DNA of 64,000 bases from Streptomyces dioscori (GCF_003024195.1 NZ_KZ679039.1:288285-352284); one strand, 5' to 3'; counted from the first letter of the stretch, positions 16,519-25,661 are shown. Program-made: numbers and translations. Notes: generated by a model not told the origin, from the sequence alone.

Positions 16519-16648
16519 ACTACCGTCCCTTGTACGGCTGACCCCTGTATCCCCACGCGTGTCAATCTCCACGTGGGTAACTTTTCTCCTGGCGTTGCGC
16601 TCCGCGTGGTGCGGGCGGCTTGCCGGCCGGGGGTCGCTGAGTGCTGGT

Positions 16649-17170
16649 TGCGCAGTTCCCCGCGCCCCTGGGTGGGGGTGGCACCGGCCGGCTTCAACCT
16701 GCGGCCCGGCGGGGGCTGATCGCGCAGTTCCCCGCGCCCCTGGGCAGGTTCCGGCTCCGGCGCCGTTCCCCGCGCCCCTGAGGGGGTGAGTGATTCCGGC
16801 CGGTTTTCACCTGCGGCCCGGCGGGGGCTGATCGCGCAGTTCCTCGCGCCCCTAGGGGGTGAGGGCGCCGGCCGGGTTTTGACTGCGGGGGGTCGTGGTT
16901 GGCCGCGCAGTTCCTCGCGCCCCTGAAGGGCGAGGGCGGGGGCTCGTCGCTTTCTGGCCCACGCCCCCAAAGGCCAAAGCCGGAGCGCAGCCCCGCTTTT
17001 CAGGGGCGCGGGGAACGGCGCGGCCAGCCACGACGCGCCCGCGGTCAGCAAGCCGGCCGGCACTCCCACCCCCTAGGGGCGCGGGGAACGGCGCAGTCAG
17101 GTGTGATGGGTCCGCGGTTTGATTCCGGCGGGCGCCCCCACCCGCCTCAGGGGCGCGGGGAACGGCGCGA
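16649..17170. repeat. Eight-copy intergenic repeat cluster
   Basis: Eight copies of the GCGCAGTTCCCCGCGCCCCT element occur here: five in plus orientation near 16649, 16711, 16760, 16833 and 16904, then three in minus orientation near 17002, 17075 and 17149. Copies are embedded in longer units of roughly 90 bp that also carry GGCCCGGCGGGGGCTG just upstream of the core. The region from 16441 to 17215 holds no gene. It separates the NlpC/P60 gene from the end of the thiolase-like gene. Confidence 0.85.
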
Positions 17171-17215
17171 CCAGCCCCCACTCACCCGCACCCGACAAAC
17201 CCGCCCGAGTCACCC

Positions 17216-18391
17216 CTACCGTCCCAGTACCACCGTGCCTGCCGAGCAGAACCATCCCCCCGTCCCCGACGCGACCGCCAGTTCGGGTAGGGCGCCGTCG
17301 GGGCGGCGGACCTGCCGCCCTCCGCCCGCGCCCCGAAGTTGCCGTACCGCTTCCACCAGGAGGAACAGGCCCCGCATACCGGGATGCTGGCCCGACAGGC
17401 CACCCCCGTCCGTGTTGACCGGCAGCTCCCCGCCCGCCACCCGCAACCGCCCCTTCCCCACGAACGCGCCCCCCTCCCCCTTCGCGCAGAAGCCGAGATC
17501 CTCCAGGGTCACGAGCGTCATGTAGGTGAAGGCGTCGTAGATCTGCGCCACGTCGATGTCGCCGGGGCGAACTCCCGCCCGTTCGAACGCGATCCGCCCG
17601 CTCACCGCCGCCGGCGACACCGTGAAGTCGGGCCATTCGGACATCGTCGTGTGTGAGACGTGCTCGCCGGTGCCCAGGACCCAGACGGGAGCCGTACGGC
17701 AGTCGCGTACGTACTCCTGCGCCGCCAGCAGGACCGCCGCCCCGCCGTCCGACCGCAGACAGCAGTGCAGTTTGGTGAAGGGGTCCGCGATCATCGGGCC
17801 CGACAGGACGTCGTCGACCGTGATCGGGTCGCGGAACATCGCGTCGGGATTGAGGGCCGCGTTCTGCCGCGCCTGCACCGCCACCGAGGCCAACTGTTCC
17901 AGCGTGGTGCCGTATTCGTGCATGTGCCGCCGCGCGGCCATCGCGTACTTGGCGATGAGCGTGTGCCCGTACGGCACCTCGAACTGGAGCGGACCCCGCG
18001 CGCCGAACGAGAGGTTGCCGGTGCGGCGGCCCGCTTTGATGTCCGCGCGGGCGGTGGACCCGTACACCAGCAGGACGGCGTTGGCGTGGCCCGCGGCGAT
18101 CGCGTCGGCCGCGTGCGCCGCCATGACCTCCCAGGTCGATCCGCCGACGGATGTGGAGTCCACCCAGGTCGGGCGCAGGCCCAGGTACTCCGCCACTTCG
18201 GCCGGTGCCAGTGTGCCGAGGCCCGCCGAGGCCAGGCCGTCGATCACCGACCGGTCGAGGCCCGAGTCCGCCAGGGCCCGGCGGGCGGCCTGGGCGTGCA
18301 GCGCGTACGGCGTCGCCTCGTCCACGCGCCCGCAGTCGGAGAGCGCCACGCCTACGACTGCCACCTTGCGGTTCCCGGACGGGGTCATCAT
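17216..18391 (-). CDS. Thiolase-like lipid-transfer (Ltp/SCP-x type) enzyme 1
   Basis: The 391-residue protein has the thiolase fold of the SCP-x/Ltp branch (VAVVGVALSDCGRVDEATPY, VAQIYDAFTYMTLVTLEDLG, NTDGGGLSGQHPGMRG). At the usual nucleophile site it reads VGGSTWEVMAAH, with no cysteine, while the later HPG motif is kept. That makes ordinary thiolytic cleavage doubtful; Ltp2-like retro-aldol cleavage of a beta-hydroxyacyl-CoA is more likely, normally with a DUF35 partner. The nearest unpaired DUF35 gene is at 10366-10812. The operator at 18397-18411 sits five bases before the ATG and contains TACCGT as a -10, so the message appears leaderless. Confidence 0.85.
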   Translation of the reverse strand: MMTPSGNRKVAVVGVALSDCGRVDEATPYALHAQAARRALADSGLDRSVIDGLASAGLGTLAPAEVAEYLGLRPTWVDSTSVGGSTWEVMAAHAADAIAAGHANAVLLVYGSTARADIKAGRRTGNLSFGARGPLQFEVPYGHTLIAKYAMAARRHMHEYGTTLEQLASVAVQARQNAALNPDAMFRDPITVDDVLSGPMIADPFTKLHCCLRSDGGAAVLLAAQEYVRDCRTAPVWVLGTGEHVSHTTMSEWPDFTVSPAAVSGRIAFERAGVRPGDIDVAQIYDAFTYMTLVTLEDLGFCAKGEGGAFVGKGRLRVAGGELPVNTDGGGLSGQHPGMRGLFLLVEAVRQLRGAGGGRQVRRPDGALPELAVASGTGGWFCSAGTVVLGR

Positions 18392-18396
18392 GAAAT

Positions 18397-18411
18397 CTGA
18401 CGGTACATCAG
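18397..18411. promoter_or_regulatory. CTGACG-type operator before thiolase-like gene 1
   Basis: CTGACGGTACATCAG differs from the consensus palindrome at one base. It lies 5 bases upstream of the minus-strand start codon at 18391. On that strand it contains TACCGT, a plausible -10 for a leaderless transcript. Confidence 0.72.
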
Positions 18412-18476
18412 ATACAGGGGACGGGGGAGGTGTGGTGGTGCCGTGGCCCTGGGCATCTGTCTGCCCTGCCCCTAAC

Positions 18477-18491
18477 ATGACGGCCCGTCAG
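18477..18491. promoter_or_regulatory. CTGACG-type operator before acyl-CoA dehydrogenase
   Basis: ATGACGGCCCGTCAG matches the palindrome except at its first base. It lies 47 bases upstream of the plus-strand gene at 18539, and with the site at 18397-18411 it brackets a divergent promoter region. Confidence 0.72.
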
Positions 18492-18538
18492 ATCAGGGAA
18501 CCGGACGCCGGACACCCGGCCCGGGGAGGAGCCCGCCG

Positions 18539-19720
18539 ATGGACGCCACCTTCACCGCGGAACAGGACGAGATCCGCCGCACCCTCCGTGAGCTGCTCCT
18601 CAAACGCTGTGGCCCGGAGGAGGTCAGGGCCGCCGTACGGACCGCCGACGGTTACGACCCCGGCCTCTGGGAGACCCTCGCCCAGCAGCTCGGCCTCCCC
18701 GGCCTCGCCCTTCCGGAGGCGTACGGGGGAGTGGGGTGCACGACGACCGAACTCGCCCTGGCAGGTGAGGAGCTGGGGCGGGCCCTCGCCCCGTCGCCCC
18801 TCCTCGCCACCGCCGTGCTCGGCGCGCCCCTCGTGCTGGGCCTCGGCACCCCGAGCCAGCGGGCCGCGCTGCTGCCTCGTATCGCCTCGGGCGAGCTGAC
18901 CGCCGCCCTCGTCGTACCGGGGGCGGCGCTGACCACCGCCCTCGGTCTGACCGGCGGCAACCGCGGCGACTGGGCGGGCGGCGGGCGGGCCGGCGGTGTA
19001 CAGGCGCGGCAGGCCGACGGCGGGTGGCGGCTGTACGGGCAGGCCGACCAGGTGCTCGACGGACACAGCGCGGACCTGCTGGTCGTCGCCGCGCACACCG
19101 GCGGCTTCGCCCGCCCGCGCACCCTCTTCTTCCTGGTACGGGCGGGCGCGACCCGCGTACGGCAGACCTCCCTCGACGAGACCCGGTCGCAGAGCCGGAT
19201 CCAGTTGAGGGACGTGGCAGCCGAGTTGCTGGGGGAGCCGGAGGGTGCGGACGTCGGTGGCGTGCTCGCCCGCGTGGGGGACTCCGCCGCCGCCGTCCTC
19301 GCCGCGGAGGCCGTCGGCGGCGCCGACCGCGTACTGGAGCGGACCGTGGAGTACGTCAAGCAGCGTGAGCAGTTCGGGCGCGCGATCGGGTCGTTCCAGG
19401 CGGTGAAGCACCGGCTCGCCGATCTGTACGTACAGGTCCAGGGCGCGCGCTCCGCCGCCTACTACGCGGCCTGGGCGACCGTCGAGGGCCGGGAGCGGGT
19501 CGGCGGACTCGCGCTCGCACAGGCTTTGGAGACGCTGCGCGTCTGCGCCTCGGAGGCCGTTCAGCTGCACGGCGGGATCGGGTTCACCTGGGAGCACGAG
19601 GCGCAGCTGTACTTCAAGCGGGCGGCAGGCGACGAGTTGCTCTTCGGGCCGGTGCACCGGCTGCGCGCGTACGCGGCCGAGGAAGCGCGGCTCTTCGGCG
19701 GCGGGGAGGTGGCGGTCTGA
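18539..19720 (+). CDS. Acyl-CoA dehydrogenase family protein
   Basis: The 393-residue flavoenzyme has the helical N-terminal domain (DATFTAEQDEIRRTLRELLL, LPEAYGGVGCTTTELALAGE), a middle beta domain, and a C-terminal helical bundle (YVKQREQFGRAIGSFQAVKH, EAVQLHGGIGFTWEHEAQLY). Family members form a trans-2,3 double bond in acyl-CoA thioesters with FAD. The C-terminal Y-E-G-T motif carrying the catalytic glutamate of common short-chain enzymes is absent, as in FadE28/FadE29-type steroid enzymes that work as hetero-complexes. A GGAGGA site precedes the ATG. It overlaps the DDN-like gene by TGATG and carries the catabolic operator upstream. Confidence 0.9.
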   Translation: MDATFTAEQDEIRRTLRELLLKRCGPEEVRAAVRTADGYDPGLWETLAQQLGLPGLALPEAYGGVGCTTTELALAGEELGRALAPSPLLATAVLGAPLVLGLGTPSQRAALLPRIASGELTAALVVPGAALTTALGLTGGNRGDWAGGGRAGGVQARQADGGWRLYGQADQVLDGHSADLLVVAAHTGGFARPRTLFFLVRAGATRVRQTSLDETRSQSRIQLRDVAAELLGEPEGADVGGVLARVGDSAAAVLAAEAVGGADRVLERTVEYVKQREQFGRAIGSFQAVKHRLADLYVQVQGARSAAYYAAWATVEGRERVGGLALAQALETLRVCASEAVQLHGGIGFTWEHEAQLYFKRAAGDELLFGPVHRLRAYAAEEARLFGGGEVAV

Positions 19721-20283
19721 TGGCCGTGTCTCCGTCCCGGCGGACCGGGGTGCGGCTGGTGCAGAAGGTGTCCTCGACCCGGGGCTTCGCCAAGGTCGCG
19801 CCGCACGTCGTGCCCGCCCTCGACCGTGCGGTGCACCGGCTCACGCGCGGAAAGGTACTGCTCAGCGCACAGATGCTGCCCGGTGTCATCCTCACGGCGC
19901 GGGGTGCGAGGAGCGGGCTGCCGAGGCGTACGCCGCTCGCCTGTATGCCGGAGGGGGATGCCGGGGGTGCCGGGGAGGTCGCGGTCGAGGGTGCGGGCGA
20001 CGGCGCGGTCGAAGGTGCGGTCGACGGTGCCGTCGGGAGCTGGATTCTCATCGGGTCCAACTTCGGGCGTACGGACCATCCCGCCTGGACCGCCAATCTG
20101 CTCGCCCACCCGGACGCGGAGATCAACTGGAAGGGCCGGGACATCCCGGTGACCGCCCGCCTGCTGTCCGGCGCGGAACGGGACGCGGTGTGGCGGGCGC
20201 TGCTGGAGTTCTGGCCGCCGTACGCGACGTACCAGGCGCGGGTGGAGCGGGAGATCCGGCTGTTCCGGATCGTACGGAGGTGA
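19720..20283 (+). CDS. DDN-type deazaflavin (F420)-dependent nitroreductase family protein
   Basis: The 187-residue protein has the split-barrel fold of the Ddn/F420 nitroreductase family: LTARGARSGLPRRTPLACMP, then GSWILIGSNFGRTDHPAWTA, NLLAHPDAEINWKGRDIPVT and FWPPYATYQARVEREIRLFR. Enzymes of this type transfer hydride from reduced F420 to quinones or enones, often at the membrane. Between the first two strands lies an unusual Gly/Ala/Val/Asp-rich insert of about 25 residues built from repeats like DGAVEGAV. The start overlaps the acyl-CoA dehydrogenase stop codon, so the two are one operon. It probably reduces a double bond in the catabolic pathway; that is inference. Confidence 0.88.
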   Translation: MAVSPSRRTGVRLVQKVSSTRGFAKVAPHVVPALDRAVHRLTRGKVLLSAQMLPGVILTARGARSGLPRRTPLACMPEGDAGGAGEVAVEGAGDGAVEGAVDGAVGSWILIGSNFGRTDHPAWTANLLAHPDAEINWKGRDIPVTARLLSGAERDAVWRALLEFWPPYATYQARVEREIRLFRIVRR

Positions 20284-20352
20284 CGTACGCGCGGGGGCGT
20301 CAGGGGCGCGGACCCGGGAGCGCGACAGGCGGCAGTCCACCAGGGAATCCAC

Positions 20353-20400
20353 CGGGGATCGGCCGAGGATCGGCCGGGGATCGGCCGGGGATCCTCCGGG
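20353..20400. repeat. Short tandem repeat of a 12-bp GGATCGGCCGGG unit
   Basis: Three to four imperfect units of GGATCGGCCG(a/g)G lie between the convergent DDN-like and TetR genes. Each unit holds the CGGCCG palindrome, so the array can fold on itself. It may help end transcription; no other signal is seen in this gap. Confidence 0.6.
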
Positions 20401-20478
20401 GTGAACTACCGCCTGTGTGACAGGACATGGGCCTGGAAGCGGCGTGCTGGAAACGTGGGGAATGTCTGGTCGGTCCGT

Positions 20479-21126
20479 CTACTTGGTCGGCTTCTTGCCC
20501 GTCACACCCAGGTGCACCAGCAGGGCGAGGTTCGGCTTCAGTTCAGCCTGCTTGACACCCCACGTCTGGAAGCCCTTCTGGTGCGAGGCCACCGCCGCGA
20601 GCATCGCCACGAGGGAGCCCGCCATGGCCGCGGGGCTGACGTCCTTGTCGACCTTGCCCTTGGCCTGGAGCTCCTTGACCGTGTCCGTGAGGGAGTTGTT
20701 CACGGAGTTGAGGATCTTCATACGGATCTTGTAGAAGCGTTTGTCGCCCTCGGCGGCGCCCAGGTCGACGACCCGGAGGATGGCGTCGTTTTTGCGCCAG
20801 AACTCAAGGAAACCGTCCACGAGTTCCTGCGCGGTCTGCCAGCCCGCCTTGCCCACCCAGGAGCGTCCTTCGAGGAGCTCGGTCAACCCGGCGCCCTCGG
20901 CGGCCATTTGCTCGGCGATCTCCAGGACGGCACCTTCGACGTCCGGGAAGTACTGGTAGAAGGTCGCCGGTGAAGTGCCCGCCTTCCGGGCGACGTCGAT
21001 GACTTTGACGTCGCGGTAGGGCGAGGAGCTGAGCATCTCGCTGAGGCAGTCGAGCAGCTTCTGCCGCGTCGCCTGCCCGCGCCGACCGGCCACACGGCCG
21101 TCGACGGTACGCACTTGTCCTGTCAT
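20479..21126 (-). CDS. TetR-family regulator, likely controller of the acyl-CoA regulon
   Basis: The 215-residue protein has a TetR helix-turn-helix at about residues 18-62 (RQKLLDCLSEMLSSSPYRDV, VARKAGTSPATFYQYFPDVE) and a helical ligand domain (DGFLEFWRKNDAILRVVDLG). Its ATG at 21126 lies inside a palindrome, CTGACGGCATGACAG on the coding strand, close to the operator found before the surrounding catabolic genes. A TAAGCT -10-like hexamer six bases before the ATG points to a leaderless message. This is the best candidate for the regulon repressor, with autoregulation. The ligand is probably an acyl-CoA pathway intermediate, by analogy with other catabolic TetR proteins. The gene lies upstream of afsK. 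Confidence 0.88.
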   Translation of the reverse strand: MTGQVRTVDGRVAGRRGQATRQKLLDCLSEMLSSSPYRDVKVIDVARKAGTSPATFYQYFPDVEGAVLEIAEQMAAEGAGLTELLEGRSWVGKAGWQTAQELVDGFLEFWRKNDAILRVVDLGAAEGDKRFYKIRMKILNSVNNSLTDTVKELQAKGKVDKDVSPAAMAGSLVAMLAAVASHQKGFQTWGVKQAELKPNLALLVHLGVTGKKPTK

Positions 21127-21134
21127 GCCGTCAG
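21120..21134. promoter_or_regulatory. Operator overlapping the TetR start codon
   Basis: CTGTCATGCCGTCAG (plus strand) keeps 10 of the 12 fixed bases of the CTGACG-NNN-CGTCAG palindrome and covers the ATG of the TetR gene. It supports negative autoregulation. Confidence 0.6.
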
Positions 21135-21250
21135 CTTACCGAGGGGTGATCGGAGCGCGATTCGGCCGACTGCAAATGGGGTGCGCGGACCTGCGGGGCG
21201 CCGGAGGCGCCCGCTCTGCGGGATGAGCGGAACGCCGTTAGCTTGGCCGC

Positions 21251-22480
21251 ATGGCTGGATCTGACTCTGCCGCGTTCGCCGAGGGCGTCCCCTGCTGGAT
21301 CGACGCCCAGCTGCCGGACGTCGAGGCGGGCAAGCGTTTCTACGGCGGACTGTTCGGCTGGACCTTCGACTCCGCGGACCCTGCGGACCTCGCCGGCCCC
21401 GCAGGCCCCGCGGGCCGCACAGGCCCGGCTGGCTCCGCGGACCTCGCAGGCCCGGCTGGCCCTGCGGGCTCCGCAGGCCCCGCCGACTCCGCGGGTCTCG
21501 TAGGTCCCGCTGGTCCCGCTGGTCCCGCGAGCCGCGCAGGCCCGGCTGGCCCTGCGGGTCTCGTAGGTCCCGCTGGCCCCGCTGGCCCCGCAGGCCCTGC
21601 GGGCTTCGCAGGCCCCGCTGGCTCCGCAGGCCCCACAGACCCCACAGGCCCCACGGCGCCCGTCGGTCCGTCGGAGGATGCCGGTCCGTCGGAGGCTTCC
21701 GGTCCTCCGGGGGCCGCCGGTCCGTCGGCGGCTGGCGGTCCCTCGGAGGGTGCCGCCCCCTCCGGGACCGGGACCGGGACCGGGACTGGAGCCGGAGCCG
21801 GAGTCAGGGCGAGGGCCGGGGTCGAGGCCGGGGCCGGGGCCGAGGTCGTGGCCTCTCGGTGGGCCGACAGCCCGTACGCGGGGGCCGTGCGGGCGCGGCT
21901 CGGCGGGGAACCCGTCGCCGCACTCGTGCCGAAGCGGGACGGGCGGATGCCCACCGTCTGGGCGGTCTACTTCGCCACCCCGGACGCCCAGGACATGGCC
22001 GACCGCATCCGCAAGGGGGGCGGCCAGATCGTCACGACCCCCGTGCCGGTGGGCCCGTACGGGGTCGGGGCGCTCGCCGCCGACCCCGAGGGCGCGGTCT
22101 TCGGGCTCTGGCAGGCCGGTACGCACCCCGGTTTCGGCAGCAGGCGCGGAACCGGCACCTTCAGCTGGGTCCAGCTGTACTCACGGGACACGGCCACCGC
22201 CGACGCCTTCTATCCCGGCCTCTTCCGCGACGCCCTCTTCGGGCCCGGCGCCACCCGGGAATTCGGCCGCGCCCACATCTCCGACGTCTATCCCGCCGAG
22301 ATGCCGCCCCACTTCCTCGTGCACTTCGGGGTCGAGGACTGCGAGGCCGCGGTCGGCGCGGTGGCGAGGCTCGGCGGCCGGGTCCAGGCACCGCCGTTCG
22401 ACACCTCGTACGGGCGGGTGGCCGTCGTCAGTGACAATCAGGGGGCGTCGTTCGCGCTGCTGCAGCGCCGCGACGGGTGA
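21251..22480 (+). CDS. VOC-superfamily protein with collagen-like insertion
   Basis: The 409-residue protein is a two-module VOC (glyoxalase-fold) protein. Module 1 starts VPCWIDAQLPDVEAGKRFYG and resumes at RLGGEPVAALVPKRDGRMPT, and module 2 is FSWVQLYSRDTATADAFYPG to GRVAVVSDNQGASFALLQRR. Between residues about 42 and 205, inside module 1, lies a low-complexity stretch of Gly-Pro-Ala and related Gly-x-y triplets, like bacterial collagen repeats, followed by Gly-Thr and Gly-Ala runs. Without it the length (about 250) is normal. No ribosome-binding site is seen; TTAGCT lies 7 bases before the ATG, so the message is probably leaderless. It lies just before afsK. Substrate unknown. Confidence 0.85.
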   Translation: MAGSDSAAFAEGVPCWIDAQLPDVEAGKRFYGGLFGWTFDSADPADLAGPAGPAGRTGPAGSADLAGPAGPAGSAGPADSAGLVGPAGPAGPASRAGPAGPAGLVGPAGPAGPAGPAGFAGPAGSAGPTDPTGPTAPVGPSEDAGPSEASGPPGAAGPSAAGGPSEGAAPSGTGTGTGTGAGAGVRARAGVEAGAGAEVVASRWADSPYAGAVRARLGGEPVAALVPKRDGRMPTVWAVYFATPDAQDMADRIRKGGGQIVTTPVPVGPYGVGALAADPEGAVFGLWQAGTHPGFGSRRGTGTFSWVQLYSRDTATADAFYPGLFRDALFGPGATREFGRAHISDVYPAEMPPHFLVHFGVEDCEAAVGAVARLGGRVQAPPFDTSYGRVAVVSDNQGASFALLQRRDG

Positions 22481-22822
22481 CGAGGCGTCCACGATGGGGG
22501 ACGAGTCGTGCTCCAGCGCTCAATTTCAGGTTTCTGCGCCGTTGAAATGGGCGGTGCTCCAGGGCCGAAACCCGTGCGGGAAGCTCTGAAAGGCACCGAA
22601 AAGCCACGGCCGACGTTGAAAAGCAAGGTGGAGGCGGGGTGTTTGCCCGGGAATGGTGGGAGACATCCCGAATGGGTCCCGGGTTCGCAACCGGAGCGCA
22701 GGACAGGAAGAATCGGGGTGCGTGCCGCCGGAGCGGTTCGGTGGTGAGACGCTGCGCAGTGGCGATGCTGCGGCTGGAGCGGTGGCTGGAAGCGCGGCCG
22801 CGTACGGGGAGGTGGCAGGCAA
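22481..22822. other. Non-coding gap upstream of afsK
   Basis: This 342-base gap holds no convincing gene. It contains an ATTTCA/TGAAAT inverted repeat (22523-22528 and 22543-22548) and a second GTTGAAA copy near 22613. These lie 200-300 bases upstream of the afsK start and could belong to its promoter. No regulon operator is present. Confidence 0.5.
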
Positions 22823-25204
22823 GTGGTGGATCAGCTGACACAGCACGATCCGCGGCGGATCGGGCCGTTCGAGGTGCTGGGACGGCTGGGCGCCGGCGGC
22901 ATGGGGCTGGTCTATCTCGCGCGCTCGGCCTCGGGCCGGCGCGTGGCGATCAAGACGGTCAGGACCGAGCTCGCCGAGGACCAGCTGTTCCGCGTCCGCT
23001 TCTCGCGCGAGGTCGAGGCGGCCCGTGCCGTCTCCGGCTTCTACACGGCGGCCGTCGTCGACGCCGACGCGCGCGCGGCCGTGCCTTGGCTGGCCACCGC
23101 GTACGTGCCCGCGCCCTCCCTCGAAGAGATAGTGACCGAGTGCGGGCCCATGCCGGCCCAGGCGGTCCGCTGGCTCGCCGCGGGCGTCGCCGAGGCGCTG
23201 CAGTCCATCCACGGCGCCGGTCTCGTCCACCGCGACCTGAAACCGTCGAACGTCCTCGTCGTCGAGGACGGGCCGCGCGTCATCGACTTCGGCATCGCCT
23301 CCGGTGTCTCGAACACACGTTTGACGATGACGAACGTCGCCGTCGGTACGCCCGCCTACATGTCACCCGAGCAGGCGAAGGACTCCCGCAGCGTCACCGG
23401 CGCGAGCGACGTCTTCTCCCTCGGCTCGATGCTCGTCTTCGCCGCCACCGGCCACGCGCCCTTCCACGGCGCGAACCCCGTCGAGACCGTCTTCATGCTG
23501 CTCAGGGAAGGCCCGGACCTCGAAGGGCTCCCCGACGAACTGCGCCCGCTGATCGAGTCCTGCATGCAGATGGACGCGACAGCCCGCCCCAACCCGGCCG
23601 ACCTCCAGGCCCAACTGGCACCCCACCTCTTCGGCTCCGGCTCCGACGACAGCGGTACCGCGTCCGCGTGGCTGCCCGAGCGGGCCGTCAGCCTGATAGA
23701 GACACGACGTGGCGGCCGGCCCGCCCCGAAGCCCCCGACCGGCCGCAGCGGCGGACGCGGAGTGGCCGTGGTGCCGCCCCCGCCGCCCCACGACCCGCCT
23801 ATCCCGCCCATGCCGTCGTCCGGACCGCCGCGCATGCCCGTCGGCGCGGGCGTCGGCCGGCCCGGTGGCGCGCCCGACGCCGGGCCCGTACGCCTCGCCG
23901 GTGCGCAGGTGCCGATCGGTCCCGGCCCGCGCGTCGCCGACGCCCGCGCGGCGGCGGTGAAGGCGCCTCCTCCGGAGGCCGGACTCGCGGCGGCCTGGTC
24001 CCGCTCGCGCCCCGGCGTGAACGGCGCCGAGCCCGTGGCGGCCGTCCCCGCGCCCGCCGGACCCGACGGCTCCTCCTCCTCTTGGCGGCCGTGGCGCTTC
24101 CGTATGTCGAACGACGTGTGGGGGACGCCCGCCGTCGCCGGAGACCTCGTCTACGTCACCTCCTTCGAGGTGCACGCCCTGGACGTGGCCACCGGCCGGC
24201 GCCGCTTCAAGACACGGGACGTCGCCTGGTCGATGGCGGTCGCCGACGGCCGCGTGCACGCCTCCGACGGGCCCACGCTCTTCGCCCTGGACGCCCGCGA
24301 GGGCACCGACCTGTGGCGGCTGCCGACCGACGCCTGGGTGTACTCCCTCAAGGCCGACCGCGGCACGGTCGTCACCGGAACGCGCGGCGGCGGCGTACAG
24401 GCCTGGGAGGCCGCCAACGGGCAGAAGCTCTGGGAGATCACCGGCGCCCAGACCGACTTCGAGTCGCCGGAGGCCGGTCCCGCCGTCCACGACGGCACGG
24501 TGTACGTCTGGAAGGACGCCCGGCTGCGCGCCCTCGAAGCCCGTACGGGGGAGGAGCGCTGGTCGTACCCGATCGGCGACGCGGCCTCCTGCGGGGGCGT
24601 GCCCGTCCGCATCACGCACGCCGACGACGGATACGTGTACGTGTCCGCCGGGACGCGCGTCCTCGCCATCGACATCGCCGGCGGGCACGTGCGCTGGCAC
24701 TTCGAGGCGCCGGCGGTGTTCCTGAGCGCGCCCACGTTCGCGCCGGGGCCCGCCGTCACCGGGGGCGGGGTGTACCTCGCCGACTACCTCGGCACGGTGT
24801 ACGCGCTCGACGCCACCGACGGCCGTGACCGGTGGCGCATCGCGACGGAGGCGCGGTCCTCCATCGACCCGGTGCTCGTTTCGGCAGGACACGTCCACGT
24901 CGGCAGCGGCAAAGGGCTCTACACCCTGGACGCGGTCACCGGCACACCCAAGTGGCGCTTCCAGGCGGGCGGCGACCTGGTGGGGGCGCCGGCCGTCGCC
25001 GACGGCCGCATCCACTTCGGCTCGACGGACCACCTCCTGTACACCCTGAAGGCGGACGACGGCCGGCTGCGCTGGAAGCTCGCCACCGGCGGGGAGATCA
25101 CGGGGTCTCCGGTCGTCAAGGACGGGGTGGTGTACGCGTGCAGCAAGGACCGTTGCGTGTACGCGCTCGACGCGGAAAAAGGAACGGGCACGGCCCGTTC
25201 CTGA
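22823..25204 (+). CDS. afsK: Serine/threonine protein kinase AfsK
   Basis: The 793-residue protein has an N-terminal kinase domain (G-loop GAGGMG at 23-28, Lys44, HRDLKPSN with Asp138, DFG at 155-157, SPEQ activation segment), a Pro-rich linker, and a C-terminal PQQ-like beta-propeller with repeated blades ([50 protein letters not shown]). There is no membrane helix. The opening [20 protein letters not shown] and overall length match S. coelicolor AfsK as I recall it. AfsK autophosphorylates and phosphorylates AfsR, which then activates afsS and secondary metabolism. The start is the GTG at 22823, 9 bases after GGAGGT. afsR and afsS lie 13 kb downstream, with catabolic and transport genes between. 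Confidence 0.95.
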   Translation: MVDQLTQHDPRRIGPFEVLGRLGAGGMGLVYLARSASGRRVAIKTVRTELAEDQLFRVRFSREVEAARAVSGFYTAAVVDADARAAVPWLATAYVPAPSLEEIVTECGPMPAQAVRWLAAGVAEALQSIHGAGLVHRDLKPSNVLVVEDGPRVIDFGIASGVSNTRLTMTNVAVGTPAYMSPEQAKDSRSVTGASDVFSLGSMLVFAATGHAPFHGANPVETVFMLLREGPDLEGLPDELRPLIESCMQMDATARPNPADLQAQLAPHLFGSGSDDSGTASAWLPERAVSLIETRRGGRPAPKPPTGRSGGRGVAVVPPPPPHDPPIPPMPSSGPPRMPVGAGVGRPGGAPDAGPVRLAGAQVPIGPGPRVADARAAAVKAPPPEAGLAAAWSRSRPGVNGAEPVAAVPAPAGPDGSSSSWRPWRFRMSNDVWGTPAVAGDLVYVTSFEVHALDVATGRRRFKTRDVAWSMAVADGRVHASDGPTLFALDAREGTDLWRLPTDAWVYSLKADRGTVVTGTRGGGVQAWEAANGQKLWEITGAQTDFESPEAGPAVHDGTVYVWKDARLRALEARTGEERWSYPIGDAASCGGVPVRITHADDGYVYVSAGTRVLAIDIAGGHVRWHFEAPAVFLSAPTFAPGPAVTGGGVYLADYLGTVYALDATDGRDRWRIATEARSSIDPVLVSAGHVHVGSGKGLYTLDAVTGTPKWRFQAGGDLVGAPAVADGRIHFGSTDHLLYTLKADDGRLRWKLATGGEITGSPVVKDGVVYACSKDRCVYALDAEKGTGTARS
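25180..25202 (+). terminator. Hairpin overlapping the afsK stop codon
   Basis: AGGAACGGGC and its exact complement flank a 3-base loop (25180-25189 and 25193-25202). The stem runs into the TGA at 25202-25204 and so encodes the last residues of AfsK. A repeat cluster follows. It is a likely terminator. Confidence 0.6.
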
Positions 25205-25252
25205 ACGGGCCCCCTCAGGCTGCGCGCCACGTGCGGACCGGCGGGGGCTGAT

Positions 25253-25633
25253 CGCGCCGTTCCCCGCGCCCCTGAGGGGCGGGGGCCGCGGGTCCATGGC
25301 ATGTGCGGGCCCGGTGGGGGTTGGCCGCGCCGTTCCCCGCGCCCCTGAGGGGGCGGGTGGCTCCGGCCGGGTCTTGACCGCGGGCCGGTGGGGGGCGTTC
25401 GCGCCGTTCCCCGCGCCCCTTAAGGGCGAAGGGCGGGGGTGTCGGCCGGAGGCTTGGCTGCGGGCCGGTGGGGGTTGCTCGCGCAGTTCCCCGCGCCCCT
25501 AAAGACCAAAGCGGGGCTGCGCCCCCGCCTTTGCCTTTAGGGGCGCGGGGAACTGCGCGCTCAGCCACGACGCACCCGCAGGCAAGACGCAGGCGTCACC
25601 CCACCCCCCCCCAGGGGTGCGGGGAACTGCGCG
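25253..25633. repeat. Six-copy intergenic repeat cluster
   Basis: Six copies of the 20-bp element occur near 25253, 25327, 25401 and 25480 (plus orientation) and 25539 and 25612 (minus orientation). Each plus copy is preceded by a CCGGTGGGGG-type segment. Copies at 25480 and 25539 face each other and can form a long stem. The gap 25205-25661 lies between the convergent afsK and crotonase genes and has no gene. Confidence 0.85.
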
Positions 25634-25661
25634 GGCAGCCCCCACCGGGCCGTACGGGGGC

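Noticed and set aside
16441..16600. A c-di-AMP (ydaO-type) riboswitch before the NlpC/P60 gene
   Set aside because: Some Streptomyces wall hydrolases have one, but I see none of its conserved blocks, only the 12-bp hairpin.
20281..20306. TGACG ... CGTCA near the end of the DDN-like gene as an operator
   Set aside because: The spacer is far too long (about 14 bases) and no gene starts there.
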